Assembly (NCBI GenBank): GCA_963719525.1
Contig: CAVRCG010000001.1
Coordinates: 806,001 to 870,000 of the forward strand
Length of the DNA: 64,000 nt
Reading direction: 5' to 3'
Origin: Bernardetia sp963719525
GTDB lineage: Bacteria; Bacteroidota; Bacteroidia; Cytophagales; Bernardetiaceae
Below, piece by piece: positions 8,453-18,315 of this stretch (positions are counted from its first letter, which is position 1; each line of letters opens with the position of its first letter). Under the pieces are notes generated by a model. The model saw only the letters and a program-made list of their open reading frames with translations. It was not told the DNA's origin and did no database searches. The translations under genes were made by a program, and so were the position numbers.

Positions 8453-10654
8453 CTATGGATTGATTTCAAATCCAATTACCAATACATCATCTACTTGAGT
8501 TGTGTTTTTCCCTTTCCAGTTTTGAAACTCTGTTTCTAAAAATTCTTCTTGTAGAGAAAATGATTTTTCAGATGCTTGTAATAGCGTTTGTCGAAATCTC
8601 TTAGTTGTATATTTTTTATCTTTTTGTCCTCCAAACTGGTCTTGAAAGCCATCAGAATAAATATAAAAAGTAGTGGGCTTGTCAATCAGCAACGTATGAG
8701 TAGTGAAAGAAACTTCTTTTTTGTTATCAAAATTTCCTCCTACTGATACTCTATCGGCTTTTACAGTTTCAATAATTTGGTCTTGAATGTAGATTAAAGG
8801 ATTTTTTGCTCCTGCATATTCTATTTTATTTTGCTTCAAATCTATCACACAAAGTGCTACATCCATTCCATCACGCATATCAGAATGAGATTGATTCAAT
8901 ACGTCTGATACATTTTTATCTAAAGCAATTAATATTTGAGAAGGTTCGGTTATTTTCTCATTTTCTATAATTTGATTTAATAAATTATTCCCTATCAAAG
9001 ACATAAATGCTCCCGGAACTCCGTGTCCTGTACAATCTATTGCAGCCACGATAGTTTTGTTTTTTACTTGATTAAAATAATAAAAATCACCACTTACAAT
9101 ATCTCTAGGTTTGAAATAAATAAACGAATTAGACAAGATTTTACTACTAGATTTGCTTTTTGTGAGCATTGCATCTTGAATTCGTTTTGCATAATTAATA
9201 CTCGAAGTAATATCATTATTTTTTTGTGCAATAACTTCGTTTTTGTTTTCTAATATTGCAAAATTGGCGTGCAGTTCACCATTGACAGTATTTAGTTTTT
9301 CTTGTGTCGTTTTGAGTTCTTCAAAGTTCTGTTTTAGTTCTTCTTCCGATGCTGATAACTCTTCATTTTTTATTTGCAGTTGAGAAGTTCTTTGTTCTAC
9401 TTTTTGTTCTAATTCTTGTTTTTGAGATTCTACTAATTCAATATTTTCTAATTGAGCCAGTTCTTTTTCCTTTTTTAATGTATTTAATCTATTCGCCAAT
9501 GCTACACCAAAAAGTAGAATTTCGATGCCTGCTCCCAAATACATACTGTTTTTTGTAAATATATTAAAGGGCAACAATCCATAAACAGTAAAAATAAGTA
9601 CAAAACCTCCTATTACAAAGAACGACCACGAAAGAAGGTAGAAAAATGCTTTTTGGAGTCCTTTTATCCACAAATAAATGGCTACACCTATTGAAAAAGC
9701 AGAATTAATGAGAATGAAAAGAGCGTCCATCAAATCCAAATCTACGGCATTGAGCAGATTGAAAGATTGAAGAACAGGAATAACAAAACTAGAAAAAAAG
9801 ACAGAAAGCCAAAATATTTTGAAAAAAGTAGGTGTGCGCTTTTGAAGTTCTAAATAATAGGAAGCAAACGCAACCGAAGCAACATAGAGTAGATTGTGCC
9901 ACGCATAATAATTTTTCCAAAAAAAGGGCGAATCAAACAAACTATGTCCACTATCAAAAGTAACAGCAAACAAAGAAACGATTAGATACAAGATATAAAT
10001 CAAATAAATCTTGTCTTTGGTAGAATAAAACAAGAACAAATTATAAACACACATCGTCAGAAGAAGTGATACAAAAGCCACAAAAGTATAATCTTGCTCC
10101 TTTGCTTCTTTGGTAAGTGCAATCGTAGTTCCTACTTGTAGAGGAATGGTTAGGGGAATTACAGGTTTTATTTGAGCGTAAAACGTTTTGAGTTGCTTTT
10201 CTTCTCGGTCTGCAATCTTTACAACATAATTTGTAGATGGAAATTGTTCTTTTGTATCGTTATGCAAAGCTCCTAATTTCAGAACGGATTTTTTGGGCTG
10301 ATAAAAATAAAGCTGGTGAAGCGAAAAAGTACCACCGAAATCTATCCAAATATCTTCATCTGTTTGGTTTTGAATAGAGAATTTTATCCAAATCAGAGAA
10401 GCAGAAGGAGGCATTACAAAAATATTGTCGTTTGATTTTTGAAACTTGTCTTGATAATTTGGAGAACTAATTTGCTCAAAAGAAAGACTAGCCGTAGTAT
10501 CTTCAAAATAAGAAATAGAAGTACCGATAAGCTGCATTTTCTTGGTTTGATTCAACACAAAGACATCTTCTAAAATATCTTTCTGTGCATAACCATTTGC
10601 ACGACAAAGAAAAGTAAGATGGATTAGTACGACTACAATTATTTTGAGATTCAT
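8453..10654 (-). CDS. 7TMR-DISM receptor with SpoIIE/PP2C phosphatase output
   Basis: A membrane receptor with a Ser/Thr phosphatase output. A signal peptide (cleavage near NGYAQ) precedes an extracytoplasmic 7TMR-DISMED2-type beta domain (about residues 25-180), which in this family often senses carbohydrates or other ligands. A seven-helix membrane domain (about 185-395) and a coiled coil with ASEEELKQNFEELKTTQ follow. The SpoIIE phosphatase domain has FKPRDIVSGDFYYF and DCTGHGVPGAFMSLIG, whose aspartates hold the catalytic metals. The frame opens with TTG at 10660, but ATG at 10652-10654 is the likelier start. It is a close paralogue of the next gene in sensor half and linker, differing in output. 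Its protein substrate is unknown. Confidence 0.88.
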   Translation of the reverse strand: MNLKIIVVVLIHLTFLCRANGYAQKDILEDVFVLNQTKKMQLIGTSISYFEDTTASLSFEQISSPNYQDKFQKSNDNIFVMPPSASLIWIKFSIQNQTDEDIWIDFGGTFSLHQLYFYQPKKSVLKLGALHNDTKEQFPSTNYVVKIADREEKQLKTFYAQIKPVIPLTIPLQVGTTIALTKEAKEQDYTFVAFVSLLLTMCVYNLFLFYSTKDKIYLIYILYLIVSLFAVTFDSGHSLFDSPFFWKNYYAWHNLLYVASVAFASYYLELQKRTPTFFKIFWLSVFFSSFVIPVLQSFNLLNAVDLDLMDALFILINSAFSIGVAIYLWIKGLQKAFFYLLSWSFFVIGGFVLIFTVYGLLPFNIFTKNSMYLGAGIEILLFGVALANRLNTLKKEKELAQLENIELVESQKQELEQKVEQRTSQLQIKNEELSASEEELKQNFEELKTTQEKLNTVNGELHANFAILENKNEVIAQKNNDITSSINYAKRIQDAMLTKSKSSSKILSNSFIYFKPRDIVSGDFYYFNQVKNKTIVAAIDCTGHGVPGAFMSLIGNNLLNQIIENEKITEPSQILIALDKNVSDVLNQSHSDMRDGMDVALCVIDLKQNKIEYAGAKNPLIYIQDQIIETVKADRVSVGGNFDNKKEVSFTTHTLLIDKPTTFYIYSDGFQDQFGGQKDKKYTTKRFRQTLLQASEKSFSLQEEFLETEFQNWKGKNTTQVDDVLVIGFEINP

Positions 10655-10676
10655 ACACAAATATATCTTTTTTTGT

Positions 10677-13094
10677 TTAGAGTTGGTCTTGTTTTAATGG
10701 AATTTCTACAAAAAAAGTAGTTCCGATTCCTTCCTTGCTCTCAAACCAAATTTTGCCGTTGTGTTTGTCTATTATTGTTTTTGTGATATCCAATCCTAAT
10801 CCACTTCCTTCGCCTATTGGTTTGGTAGTAAAAAAGGCATCAAAAATTCGGTCTTGAATTTCTTTTGGAACTCCAGAGCCGTTGTCTTGAATAGAAATGA
10901 GGACTTTTTCTTGTTTGTTTTGAGTAGAAATGGTTATTTTATTTTTTTCTTTGTCTTTACTTTCATTTTTCATTGCTTGAATAGCATTATGAATTAGATT
11001 TGTCCAAACCTGCATAAGTTGGTCTGGATAACCCAAAAAAGCAGGAATTTCTTCTAAGTTTCTGATTACTTCAATTCCTTGTTTTATTTGATTGTGATAA
11101 AGAGTGAGCGTAGTTTCTATGGTTTCATTGATATTTACGTTTGCTTTCTGCTCGCTATAATCCTGACGAGCATAATTTTTGAGTGCAAAGACTGTTTTTG
11201 CTGCTCTATCAGTAGCTTCTTTTATGGTGTGATTGCTGCGAATGACGGTAGATAATTGATACGCTGTACGAAATATTTCCTTTGTATTTGGTTTGTGTAG
11301 TAAGCTCATATAAATATCTTTTTCTTCGTGCATATTCATATCAACAATATAATTTGCGTATTCCTCTGCATTTGAAGAAAGAGAAGATTCTAGTTTTTCT
11401 TCTAATTTTTCTATTAAATCATACTTTATTCTTCTTTTTTCTCGTGTAGAAAGAGTATCTATTTTTGTAGAGGAGAGTTTGACTAGTTTATTAAAATTAA
11501 TGAGCGTGTCTTGCTCCAACTCTTTTATAAAAGTGGAAAATGTAGGTAATGTATTCAATAAAATACTTTCTATACTGTTGGAAGAGGAACGGATTGCACC
11601 CAAAGGCGTATTTATTTCGTGTGCAATATTGGCAACAAGCTGACCCAAACTAGCCATTTTTTCGGACTGAATAAGCTGTTTTTGAGTAGATTGAAGTTCT
11701 TTATAGGAGTTTTCTACTTCTGTTTTTTGTTTTTGTAATGCTTCTTGTGTCGCCTTCAATTCTTCAAAACTTTGTTTGATTTCTTCTTCAGAAGCTGATA
11801 GTTCTTCATTTTTTTCTTGTATTTCGGCAGTTCTTTTTAGTACTTTCTTTTCTAAATCTTGTTTTTGTTCTTGTATCAAATTTATGTTTTGCTGCTGAAC
11901 TATTTCTTTTTCTTTTTTTAATGTATTCATTCGATTAGCAAGTGCAATTCCGAATAAAAGCACTTCCAGAGAAGTTCCGATATAAATACTATTTTTTGTG
12001 AGGAATGTATAAGGCAAAACATTGAAAATAGTGAGTATCATAATGACTGCTCCACTCAAAAAAAACGACCACGACACTACATAGAAGATTGCTTTTTTCA
12101 TTCCTCTTAACCATAAATATATACTTGTTATGAATAATAGAATAATTGTTAATAAATTTAAAATGGTATCTATTATGTCTAAAAGAACAAAATCTATAAG
12201 TTCGAAATATTGTAAAAGAGGCATAATTACAATCGAACAAAAGACAAAAAACAGTAATACTTTACGGATAAAAGGCAAATTCTTTTTTAATTCTAAATAA
12301 CTCAATGCAAACAGAACTATCGCTACATAAACTATATTATGCCACGCATAAAAATTTGTCCAAAACCACGTACTTTCAAACAAACTATGTCCACTATCAA
12401 AAGGAACAACGAAGAAAGCCGTTACAAGGTAAAACACATAAAAGAAGTAAATTTTATCTTTTGTAGAATACAACAAAAACAAATTATATATTATCATTGT
12501 CATGACGATAGCCAAAAAAGCAGTAAAAATATAGCTCTGTTGTTTGGTGTCTTTCGAAAAAGCAAGCGTAGTTCCTACTTGTAGAGGAATAGTTTGAGGA
12601 ACTTTAGGATTTATTTGAGCATAAAATGTTTTTACTTGATTTTCGTTTTCTTGAGCAGCTTTTATACTATAATTAATAGAGGGAAACTGTTTTTTCTGAT
12701 TGGGATATAAAGCACCTAATTTTACGGGTAAGTTATATTCTTGTTCTTTGTTTGGAGCGTAAAAATAAAGTTGCTGGAGAGTAAATGTTCCTCCAAAATC
12801 TATCCATATATCTTGATTGGTTTGGTTTTGAATAGAAAACTTTATCCAAATCATAGAATGAGAAGCATCGTTAGTAAAAATATCTTGTTGATAATCTTGA
12901 AACTGTTTTTGATATTTTTCGCTCTGAATCTGCTCAAAAGACAAAACAGCAGACGTATCTTCAAAGTAGAAAATAGAAGTACCGATAAGTTCCATTTCTT
13001 CACTTTGATTTACGACCGCAACTTTATCTTGTGCATAACTATTTATGCTCAAAAAGTAGGTAAAGTAAAAAAGTATAAGCAGTTTCAAATTCAT
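10677..13094 (-). CDS. 7TMR-DISM sensor histidine kinase
   Basis: An 805-residue receptor kinase. The signal peptide ends near NSYAQ; the sensor (DISMED2 plus seven helices, to about residue 400) closely resembles the phosphatase-linked receptor just downstream, so the pair arose by duplication with an output swap. A coiled coil leads to the H-box GQLVANIAHEINTP, with phospho-acceptor His near residue 500. A helical insert of about 110 residues, containing STREKRRIKYDLIEKLEE and MNMHEEKD, separates the H-box from the HATPase. The ATPase shows N-box NLIHNAIQAM, G1 DNGSGVP, F-box FDAFFTT and G2 GEGSGLGL. Only 22 bases lie between it and the phosphatase gene, suggesting one transcript. Confidence 0.92.
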   Translation of the reverse strand: MNLKLLILFYFTYFLSINSYAQDKVAVVNQSEEMELIGTSIFYFEDTSAVLSFEQIQSEKYQKQFQDYQQDIFTNDASHSMIWIKFSIQNQTNQDIWIDFGGTFTLQQLYFYAPNKEQEYNLPVKLGALYPNQKKQFPSINYSIKAAQENENQVKTFYAQINPKVPQTIPLQVGTTLAFSKDTKQQSYIFTAFLAIVMTMIIYNLFLLYSTKDKIYFFYVFYLVTAFFVVPFDSGHSLFESTWFWTNFYAWHNIVYVAIVLFALSYLELKKNLPFIRKVLLFFVFCSIVIMPLLQYFELIDFVLLDIIDTILNLLTIILLFITSIYLWLRGMKKAIFYVVSWSFFLSGAVIMILTIFNVLPYTFLTKNSIYIGTSLEVLLFGIALANRMNTLKKEKEIVQQQNINLIQEQKQDLEKKVLKRTAEIQEKNEELSASEEEIKQSFEELKATQEALQKQKTEVENSYKELQSTQKQLIQSEKMASLGQLVANIAHEINTPLGAIRSSSNSIESILLNTLPTFSTFIKELEQDTLINFNKLVKLSSTKIDTLSTREKRRIKYDLIEKLEEKLESSLSSNAEEYANYIVDMNMHEEKDIYMSLLHKPNTKEIFRTAYQLSTVIRSNHTIKEATDRAAKTVFALKNYARQDYSEQKANVNINETIETTLTLYHNQIKQGIEVIRNLEEIPAFLGYPDQLMQVWTNLIHNAIQAMKNESKDKEKNKITISTQNKQEKVLISIQDNGSGVPKEIQDRIFDAFFTTKPIGEGSGLGLDITKTIIDKHNGKIWFESKEGIGTTFFVEIPLKQDQL

Positions 13095-13130
13095 TTATTT
13101 GGTTTGTAAAGTTCTGATATAGTACGGCTT

Positions 13131-14906
13131 TTAATTCTGCAATACAGGAATTTCCACAAAAAAAGCAGTTCCGATTCCTTCCTTTGATTCAAACCAAATT
13201 TTGCCATCGTGTTTGTCTATTATTTTTTTGGTAATATCTAATCCTAAACCACTGCCTTCGCCTGAAACTTTTGTAGTAAAGAAGGCATCGAATATTCTAT
13301 CTTGAATTTCTTTTGGAACACCAGAACCGTTGTCTTGAATGGAAATAATGACACTTTTTACTTGTTTTTTGGTAGAAATGGTAAGTTCTCCTTTTCCCTT
13401 CATTGCTTGAATAGCGTTATGAATTAGATTTGTCCAAACTTGCATGAGTTCGTCTGGATAACCCAAAAAGACAGGAATTTCCTCCAAATTTCTGATTACA
13501 TCAATGCCTTGTTTTATTTGATTGTAATAAAGAGTGAGCGTGGTTTCTAGTGTTTCGTTTATATCTACTTCTATTTTTTCCTCGCTATCCTCTTGACGAG
13601 CAAATTTTTTGAGTGCAAAAACTGTTTTTGCTGCTCTATCGGTAGCTTCTTTGATGGTTTGATTGCTTCGAATAATGGTAGATAATTTGAAAGCTGTTTG
13701 GAATAATTCTTTTATTGTTTGTTTTGGATAATCTACTTTTAAAAGGTTCATAAATTTTTCTTGCTCTTCCTGCATATTCATATCCAAAATTATGTTTGCT
13801 AACTTTTCGGCATCTGGAATGGATAATTCCTCTAATTCTTCTATCAAATCATATTTTATAGCTCGTTTTTGTCTTGAAGTTAGTTTGTCTGTTTTTTGAA
13901 TGGATAATTCTACAAACTCATTAAAATCAGAAAGCGTTTTGTTGTCTAACTTTTTTACAAATTGAGAAAAATTAGGAAGCACGTCTAATAAAATAACTTC
14001 AATGCTATCAGCAGACGAACGAATTGCACCCAAAGGCGTATTTATTTCGTGTGCAATATTGGCAACAAGCTGTCCCAAACTAGCCATTTTTTCGGATTGA
14101 ATAAGCTGTTTTTGAGTAGATTGAAGTTCTTTGTAGGCATTTTCTACTTCTGTTTTTTGTCTGTGTAATTCTTCTTGTGTAGTTTGAAGTTCCTCTAAAT
14201 TTTGTTTTAGTTCTTCTTCCGAAGCTCTTAGTTCTTCGTTTTGGTGCTGAATTTCGTGTTCTTTTTCTTTTAAGTCTTCAACCTGTTTCTTTATTATTTC
14301 TTGCTGTTCTTCTAATTGTTCATTGACCCTCAAAAGCATTTCAGCATTCATTAGATTTTCTTCTTCGTTGGCTAAAAGCTGTTCTAATTTTTCGTGTTGT
14401 TCTTTTATTTTGGTTTCTAACTCCTTTATTTTTTCTTGATTATTGATTTTTGTTTTATCTACTTCTTGCTGCGAAATTCTCCAATTCCATTCTACACAAT
14501 TTTTTATTTCTGTAAAAAGAACATAATCAGCAGCGTTTTCTTTTCCCTTAAAAATAAGTGTTTTTACTTCTTTGCTTCCCTGATTTTCAAGATTTTTCTT
14601 AGCAAACGCTAATGTAGCACCAGAAGCAGAAACATCATCCACCAAAAGAATTTTTTTATTCTTAATTATATCACTCTCCAAATTACTCAAAAATTGAGGT
14701 TCTTCAAACTGGTTTTTGTTTTGGTCATCCTTATAATTGAGTTGGAGAATCTGTAAATCACAATTTAGCTTTGAAGCGAGCAAAGTAGCAGGTACAACTC
14801 CTCCTCTAGCTATTCCGACGACAAGGTCAAAAGCAGGTAAATTCAAATCGTGTAATTTCTGAGTTACCGTTTTGAAATCTATGTGAGTAGTTGTATTTTT
14901 TTTCAT
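13131..14906 (-). CDS. Phosphoribosyltransferase-fused histidine kinase
   Basis: An unusual soluble kinase. Residues about 1-150 form a type I phosphoribosyltransferase fold: DLVVGIARGGVVPATLLASK, then the PRPP-binding loop KKILLVDDVSASGAT with its paired acidic residues intact. A 100-residue coiled coil (NEELRASEEELKQNLEELQTT) leads to the kinase: H-box GQLVANIAHEINTP, the clan's helical insert with TSRQKRAIKYDLIEELEE, N-box NLIHNAIQAM, G1 DNGSGVP and G2 GEGSGLGL. There is no membrane segment. The PRTase may sense PRPP or a nucleotide; this is inference. The frame begins with GTG at 14921, but ATG at 14906 (MKKNTTTHIDFK) is preferred because the first codons run into repeat DNA. Confidence 0.85.
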   Translation of the reverse strand: MKKNTTTHIDFKTVTQKLHDLNLPAFDLVVGIARGGVVPATLLASKLNCDLQILQLNYKDDQNKNQFEEPQFLSNLESDIIKNKKILLVDDVSASGATLAFAKKNLENQGSKEVKTLIFKGKENAADYVLFTEIKNCVEWNWRISQQEVDKTKINNQEKIKELETKIKEQHEKLEQLLANEEENLMNAEMLLRVNEQLEEQQEIIKKQVEDLKEKEHEIQHQNEELRASEEELKQNLEELQTTQEELHRQKTEVENAYKELQSTQKQLIQSEKMASLGQLVANIAHEINTPLGAIRSSADSIEVILLDVLPNFSQFVKKLDNKTLSDFNEFVELSIQKTDKLTSRQKRAIKYDLIEELEELSIPDAEKLANIILDMNMQEEQEKFMNLLKVDYPKQTIKELFQTAFKLSTIIRSNQTIKEATDRAAKTVFALKKFARQEDSEEKIEVDINETLETTLTLYYNQIKQGIDVIRNLEEIPVFLGYPDELMQVWTNLIHNAIQAMKGKGELTISTKKQVKSVIISIQDNGSGVPKEIQDRIFDAFFTTKVSGEGSGLGLDITKKIIDKHDGKIWFESKEGIGTAFFVEIPVLQN

Positions 14907-14924
14907 AATTTTATTTTGCACAAG

Positions 14925-15300
14925 TCGCTCGTGAGGACACCATGTGCGTCAAGTTATAAAGAATTTTTGATTTTTACTCCTTTAGGAGTTTCATATTGGT
15001 AGTAAAATTTAGAAAATCACATCTCATTTACTCCGTAGGAGTTGTACATTGGTAGCAATTTAGGATAAAATGCTACCAATATATAGTTCCTAACGGAACA
15101 AAGAGTAGATTTTTTTTCTCATTTATCTACCAGTATAAAGTTCCTACGGAACAGAATCACTATAAAATTTTTAACTTGACGGACATGGTGAGGACACAAG
15201 CAACGGTAAAATTGAAGCGTTCGCTAAAAAGATAAATCTGTTTTTTACTGTAGATTGAAAAAGTCCTTCCGTTGCTCGTATCCCTACGAGCGACATCGAT
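14925..15300. repeat. Repeat-filled gap with ACTCC-GGAGT and CGCTCGTG families
   Basis: Four ACTCC/GGAGT units with attggtag tails lie at about 14970-15006, 15027-15063, 15069-15104 (reverse) and 15126-15156 (reverse). Palindromes of the cgctcgtgagg/cacgagc type flank them (14930s, 15180s and 15275-15300). The arrangement is roughly symmetrical, two units in each direction. No gene is seen in the gap. Confidence 0.75.
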
Positions 15301-15303
15301 TGT

Positions 15304-15861
15304 CTATTTATTTTTCCTATTTCTATCAAAAATCGTAATTGCTGTACTAATAACAATCAAGAAAATCAGACCTAACCACGCATTCGAAACCGATTGAAAG
15401 AGAAACGTTTTGGCTTCCATAGCTACAAAAGAAGGAAATAAAAATACAACAGAACTAGAAATAAGTTTGGCAATCAGATAACCTAACGCTCCTATAATAA
15501 AATGTAAAGGCTTCGTAAAATTGAATTTTAAGGTATAAATAATCGCTATAATGCTCACAAAAAGCACCAATTCCAAACTCAAAACACCTACAATCGGAAG
15601 TGCAGGTTTTCCAAACAAACTATAATTGATAAGTGGAGCAGCCAAACCAATAAACAAACCCACACGGTAATGAAACAAAATCGTGGCAACCAGAGGAGCA
15701 TAAAAAATCGGTAACAGTTTTGCACCAATCGGAACGCTGTCACTATTCGGAATTTGATGAACAAGAGCAGGAATAATGAGAGTAAGAGCTAAAAAAATAG
15801 TCGTTTCGGCAACGTAAAATTTTTTGGCTAATTGAGTTATGTTTTGAGTAGTGGAGTTCAT
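15304..15861 (-). CDS. Small integral membrane protein, ECF S-component-like
   Basis: About 185 residues with five or six hydrophobic segments, for example FLALTLIIPALVHQIP, AAPLINYSLFG and LLPIFYAPLVATILFHYRVGLFIG. The pattern and the phrase IGAKLLPIFYAPL recall substrate-binding components of ECF vitamin transporters, but I cannot name a substrate and see no ATPase partner here. The frame opens further upstream at 15924, inside a CGCTCGTG repeat. The ATG at 15859-15861 (MNSTTQNITQLAKKFY) is the better start. It is the last gene of the group RsbQ-like hydrolase, PAS kinase, soluble sensor, membrane protein. Confidence 0.6.
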   Translation of the reverse strand: MNSTTQNITQLAKKFYVAETTIFLALTLIIPALVHQIPNSDSVPIGAKLLPIFYAPLVATILFHYRVGLFIGLAAPLINYSLFGKPALPIVGVLSLELVLFVSIIAIIYTLKFNFTKPLHFIIGALGYLIAKLISSSVVFLFPSFVAMEAKTFLFQSVSNAWLGLIFLIVISTAITIFDRNRKNK

Positions 15862-15936
15862 AGTTTTGTTATAAATATCGCTCGTGAGGACACGAGCAAC
15901 GGTAAAGTAGGCGACACTTTCCAAAGTGTCGTAAAA

Positions 15937-16716
15937 TTACTGTACTTCTTCTGACACTTGAAAAGTATCAGCTACAGGTTTGAAGAATTTTTTGTTGTCA
16001 AAATACGGCTTAATTGTTTTTCTAATTGTATTGTTTAATACTAGATTTAGTCTTGCTTTTTGGTTGGTAAGTTCTGTATCTGTAAAAACTACGACTACAC
16101 AATATGAGCCGTCTGAACTTGCTTGTCCACCAAAACCGAATACACTTTTTATGTTGTGTTCTTCTACAAAATCTTGTGCTGCAATAATTTTACGTCCTTG
16201 CTCGTCTTCATCTACGGCTGCATCATCAATGAAAAACATACCTTGAAACTTTCCAAAAACATCAGAAGTAATCTTTTTGTCTTCTTGATTAAGTTGATTC
16301 AACCCTTCAATATCTACCTTCAAATCAGAAAGAAGGCGTGCCATCATCGGAATATTTTCAATAAAATCAGTAGAAATAAGAGGAATTCCGACGTGTCCTT
16401 TTGAAAGGTGTCTGCTTCTCCAGTTTTCTAATTTTCCATACGTTCCCATTAGTGAAAGAATAGGCGTTTGATGGTTTACTTTATCAAAAACTTCTACACT
16501 TTTGGCTAAATTATCTACAAATTCTTGATTTTTTTTGGGAATAATTTCATACGGAAAATTAATATAAACTCGTGTCAGAACCGAAAAATCAAAGGTTTCA
16601 TGAATCGTTTTGGCTAAGTTTTGAGCAAACTCTTCTAAATATTCCTCTTTCTGATAATCTATATTTTCTATCGAAGACTGAATTTCTTTTACAGTAGTAA
16701 GTGTTATTTCGTTCAT
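15937..16716 (-). CDS. Soluble GAF-like sensor protein of unknown ligand
   Basis: A 259-residue protein without signal peptide or membrane helix. The central part reads SRHLSKGHVGIPLISTDFIENIPMMARLL, then GMFFIDDAAVDEDEQGR, IIAAQDFVEEHNIKSVFGFGG and CVVVVFTDTEL. I recall this pattern (IP-L-S..F....PM...L, a pre-AQDFV acidic patch, then ..FGFGG) as a GAF-like domain beside RsbQ/PAS phosphatases and kinases in other phyla. That memory is the only basis for the family call. It lies 73 bases downstream of the PAS kinase and is probably co-transcribed, so a role in the same sensory unit is likely. Confidence 0.55.
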   Translation of the reverse strand: MNEITLTTVKEIQSSIENIDYQKEEYLEEFAQNLAKTIHETFDFSVLTRVYINFPYEIIPKKNQEFVDNLAKSVEVFDKVNHQTPILSLMGTYGKLENWRSRHLSKGHVGIPLISTDFIENIPMMARLLSDLKVDIEGLNQLNQEDKKITSDVFGKFQGMFFIDDAAVDEDEQGRKIIAAQDFVEEHNIKSVFGFGGQASSDGSYCVVVVFTDTELTNQKARLNLVLNNTIRKTIKPYFDNKKFFKPVADTFQVSEEVQ

Positions 16717-16789
16717 TTTTATTTCTTAATTACTCTAATATGTTAAAATTTACAAACCCTTGTAAGTTAGTAATTTAATTTTCTAATTC

Positions 16790-18313
16790 TTAATTTTGAA
16801 TAGGAATTTCAACGAAAAAAGTAGTTCCACTTCCTTCCTTGCTCTCAAACCAAATTTTGCCATTGTGTTTGTCTATTATTTTCTTGGTAATATCCAATCC
16901 TAATCCACTTCCTTCGCCTGCTATTTTGGTGGTAAAGAAAGCATCAAATATTTTGTCTTGAATTTCTTTTGGAATGCCTCCTCCTGTATCTTGAATAGAA
17001 ATTATTACTTTATCTTCTTGTTTTTTAGTAGAAATCGTTAGACTTCCTTTGTTTTTCATTGCTTGAATAGCATTATGAATTAGATTTGTCCAAACTTGCA
17101 TAAGCTCATCTGGATAGCCCAAAAAAGGCGAAATTTCTTCTAAATCACGAATTACATCAATTCCTTGTTTTATTTGGTTTTGATAAAGTGCAAGAGTTGT
17201 TTCTATTGTTTGAGTAAGATTAATTTCTGATTTTTCTTCTGTATGGTCTTGACGAGCAAAATTCTTTAAAGCAAAAACAGTCTTAGAAGCTCTATTGGTG
17301 GCTTCTTTTATAGTTTGATTGCTTCTAATTATGGTAGAGAGTTGGAAAGCTGTTTGAAATAATTCTTTAATTATTTCGTTTGGATAATCAATTTGCAATA
17401 AATTCATAAACAGTTTTTTCTCTTCCTGCATATTCATATCCAAAATTACATCAGCCATTTCTCCTGAATTTGGAATAACTAGTTCTTCCAACTCGTCTAT
17501 CAAATCATACTTTGCAGACCTCTTTTGTCTTGAATTAAGTTTATCTACTTTTTGGGCAGATACTTTTATAAATTCATTAAAATCAGAAAGCGTTTTGTCA
17601 TCTAATTTTTTGATAAAAGCAGGATAATTAGGAAGTGTTTCTAATAAAATCACTTCAATACTATCAGCAGAAGAACGAATTGCACCCAAAGGCGTATTTA
17701 TCTCATGGGCAATATTTGCAACAAGCTGTCCCAAACTAGCCATTTTTTCAGATTGAATGAGTTGATCTTGAGTAGATTGAAGTTCTTTGTAAGCATTTTC
17801 AACTTCTACTTTTTGTCTTTGTAGCTCTTCTTGTGTAGATTGAAGTTCTTCTAAATTTTGTTTGAGTTCTTCTTCTGAAGCTCTTAATTCTTCGTTTTGA
17901 TCATTTATTTGTTGCTTTGCTTTCAACAACTCTATTTCGTACTGTTTGCGCTGTGTGAAGCGATAAACTGAATAATAAACAACATCTACAGAGTTGTTTT
18001 CTTTTCTAGTTAGGCGTGCATTTACTAAAACAGAAAGCTTTTCTCCATTTTTTTTTCGCATCTCAAAGTTTATCTCCTCTAATTCACCTTGCATATTGAG
18101 CAAAGGGGTAAAGTGAGTGTTATGATAAATCTTACTACCCATAGTCAAGAAATCAGTCCATTTTTTTTTCCTCAACACTTCTTCTTGCGTATAATTGAGC
18201 CAATTCAAGAGCGTTGAATTGACCCGTTGTATTATCTCACTTTCAGAAGTTTGAAAGAATCCACAAGGTGCAAAGTCGTATATTCCTGTTTCCTCTTCGC
18301 TATTTTGTAACAT
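16790..18313 (-). CDS. PAS histidine kinase coupled to an RsbQ-like hydrolase
   Basis: A 507-residue cytoplasmic kinase. The PAS domain (about 8-125) reads DFAPCGFFQTSESEIIQRVN, then YHNTHFTPLLNMQGELEEI and KKNGEKLSVLVNARL. This is the PAS type found in RsbP-like phosphatases that work with RsbQ. A coiled coil (NEELRASEEELKQNLEELQST) follows, then the H-box GQLVANIAHEINTP, the clan's helical insert, N-box NLIHNAIQAM, G1 DTGGGIP and G2 GEGSGLGL. Its ATG lies two bases after the stop codon of the hydrolase gene, so translation is probably coupled. In Bacillus the same sensor pair drives a PP2C phosphatase; here the output is a kinase. Confidence 0.9.
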   Translation of the reverse strand: MLQNSEEETGIYDFAPCGFFQTSESEIIQRVNSTLLNWLNYTQEEVLRKKKWTDFLTMGSKIYHNTHFTPLLNMQGELEEINFEMRKKNGEKLSVLVNARLTRKENNSVDVVYYSVYRFTQRKQYEIELLKAKQQINDQNEELRASEEELKQNLEELQSTQEELQRQKVEVENAYKELQSTQDQLIQSEKMASLGQLVANIAHEINTPLGAIRSSADSIEVILLETLPNYPAFIKKLDDKTLSDFNEFIKVSAQKVDKLNSRQKRSAKYDLIDELEELVIPNSGEMADVILDMNMQEEKKLFMNLLQIDYPNEIIKELFQTAFQLSTIIRSNQTIKEATNRASKTVFALKNFARQDHTEEKSEINLTQTIETTLALYQNQIKQGIDVIRDLEEISPFLGYPDELMQVWTNLIHNAIQAMKNKGSLTISTKKQEDKVIISIQDTGGGIPKEIQDKIFDAFFTTKIAGEGSGLGLDITKKIIDKHNGKIWFESKEGSGTTFFVEIPIQN

Positions 18314-18315
18314 AT

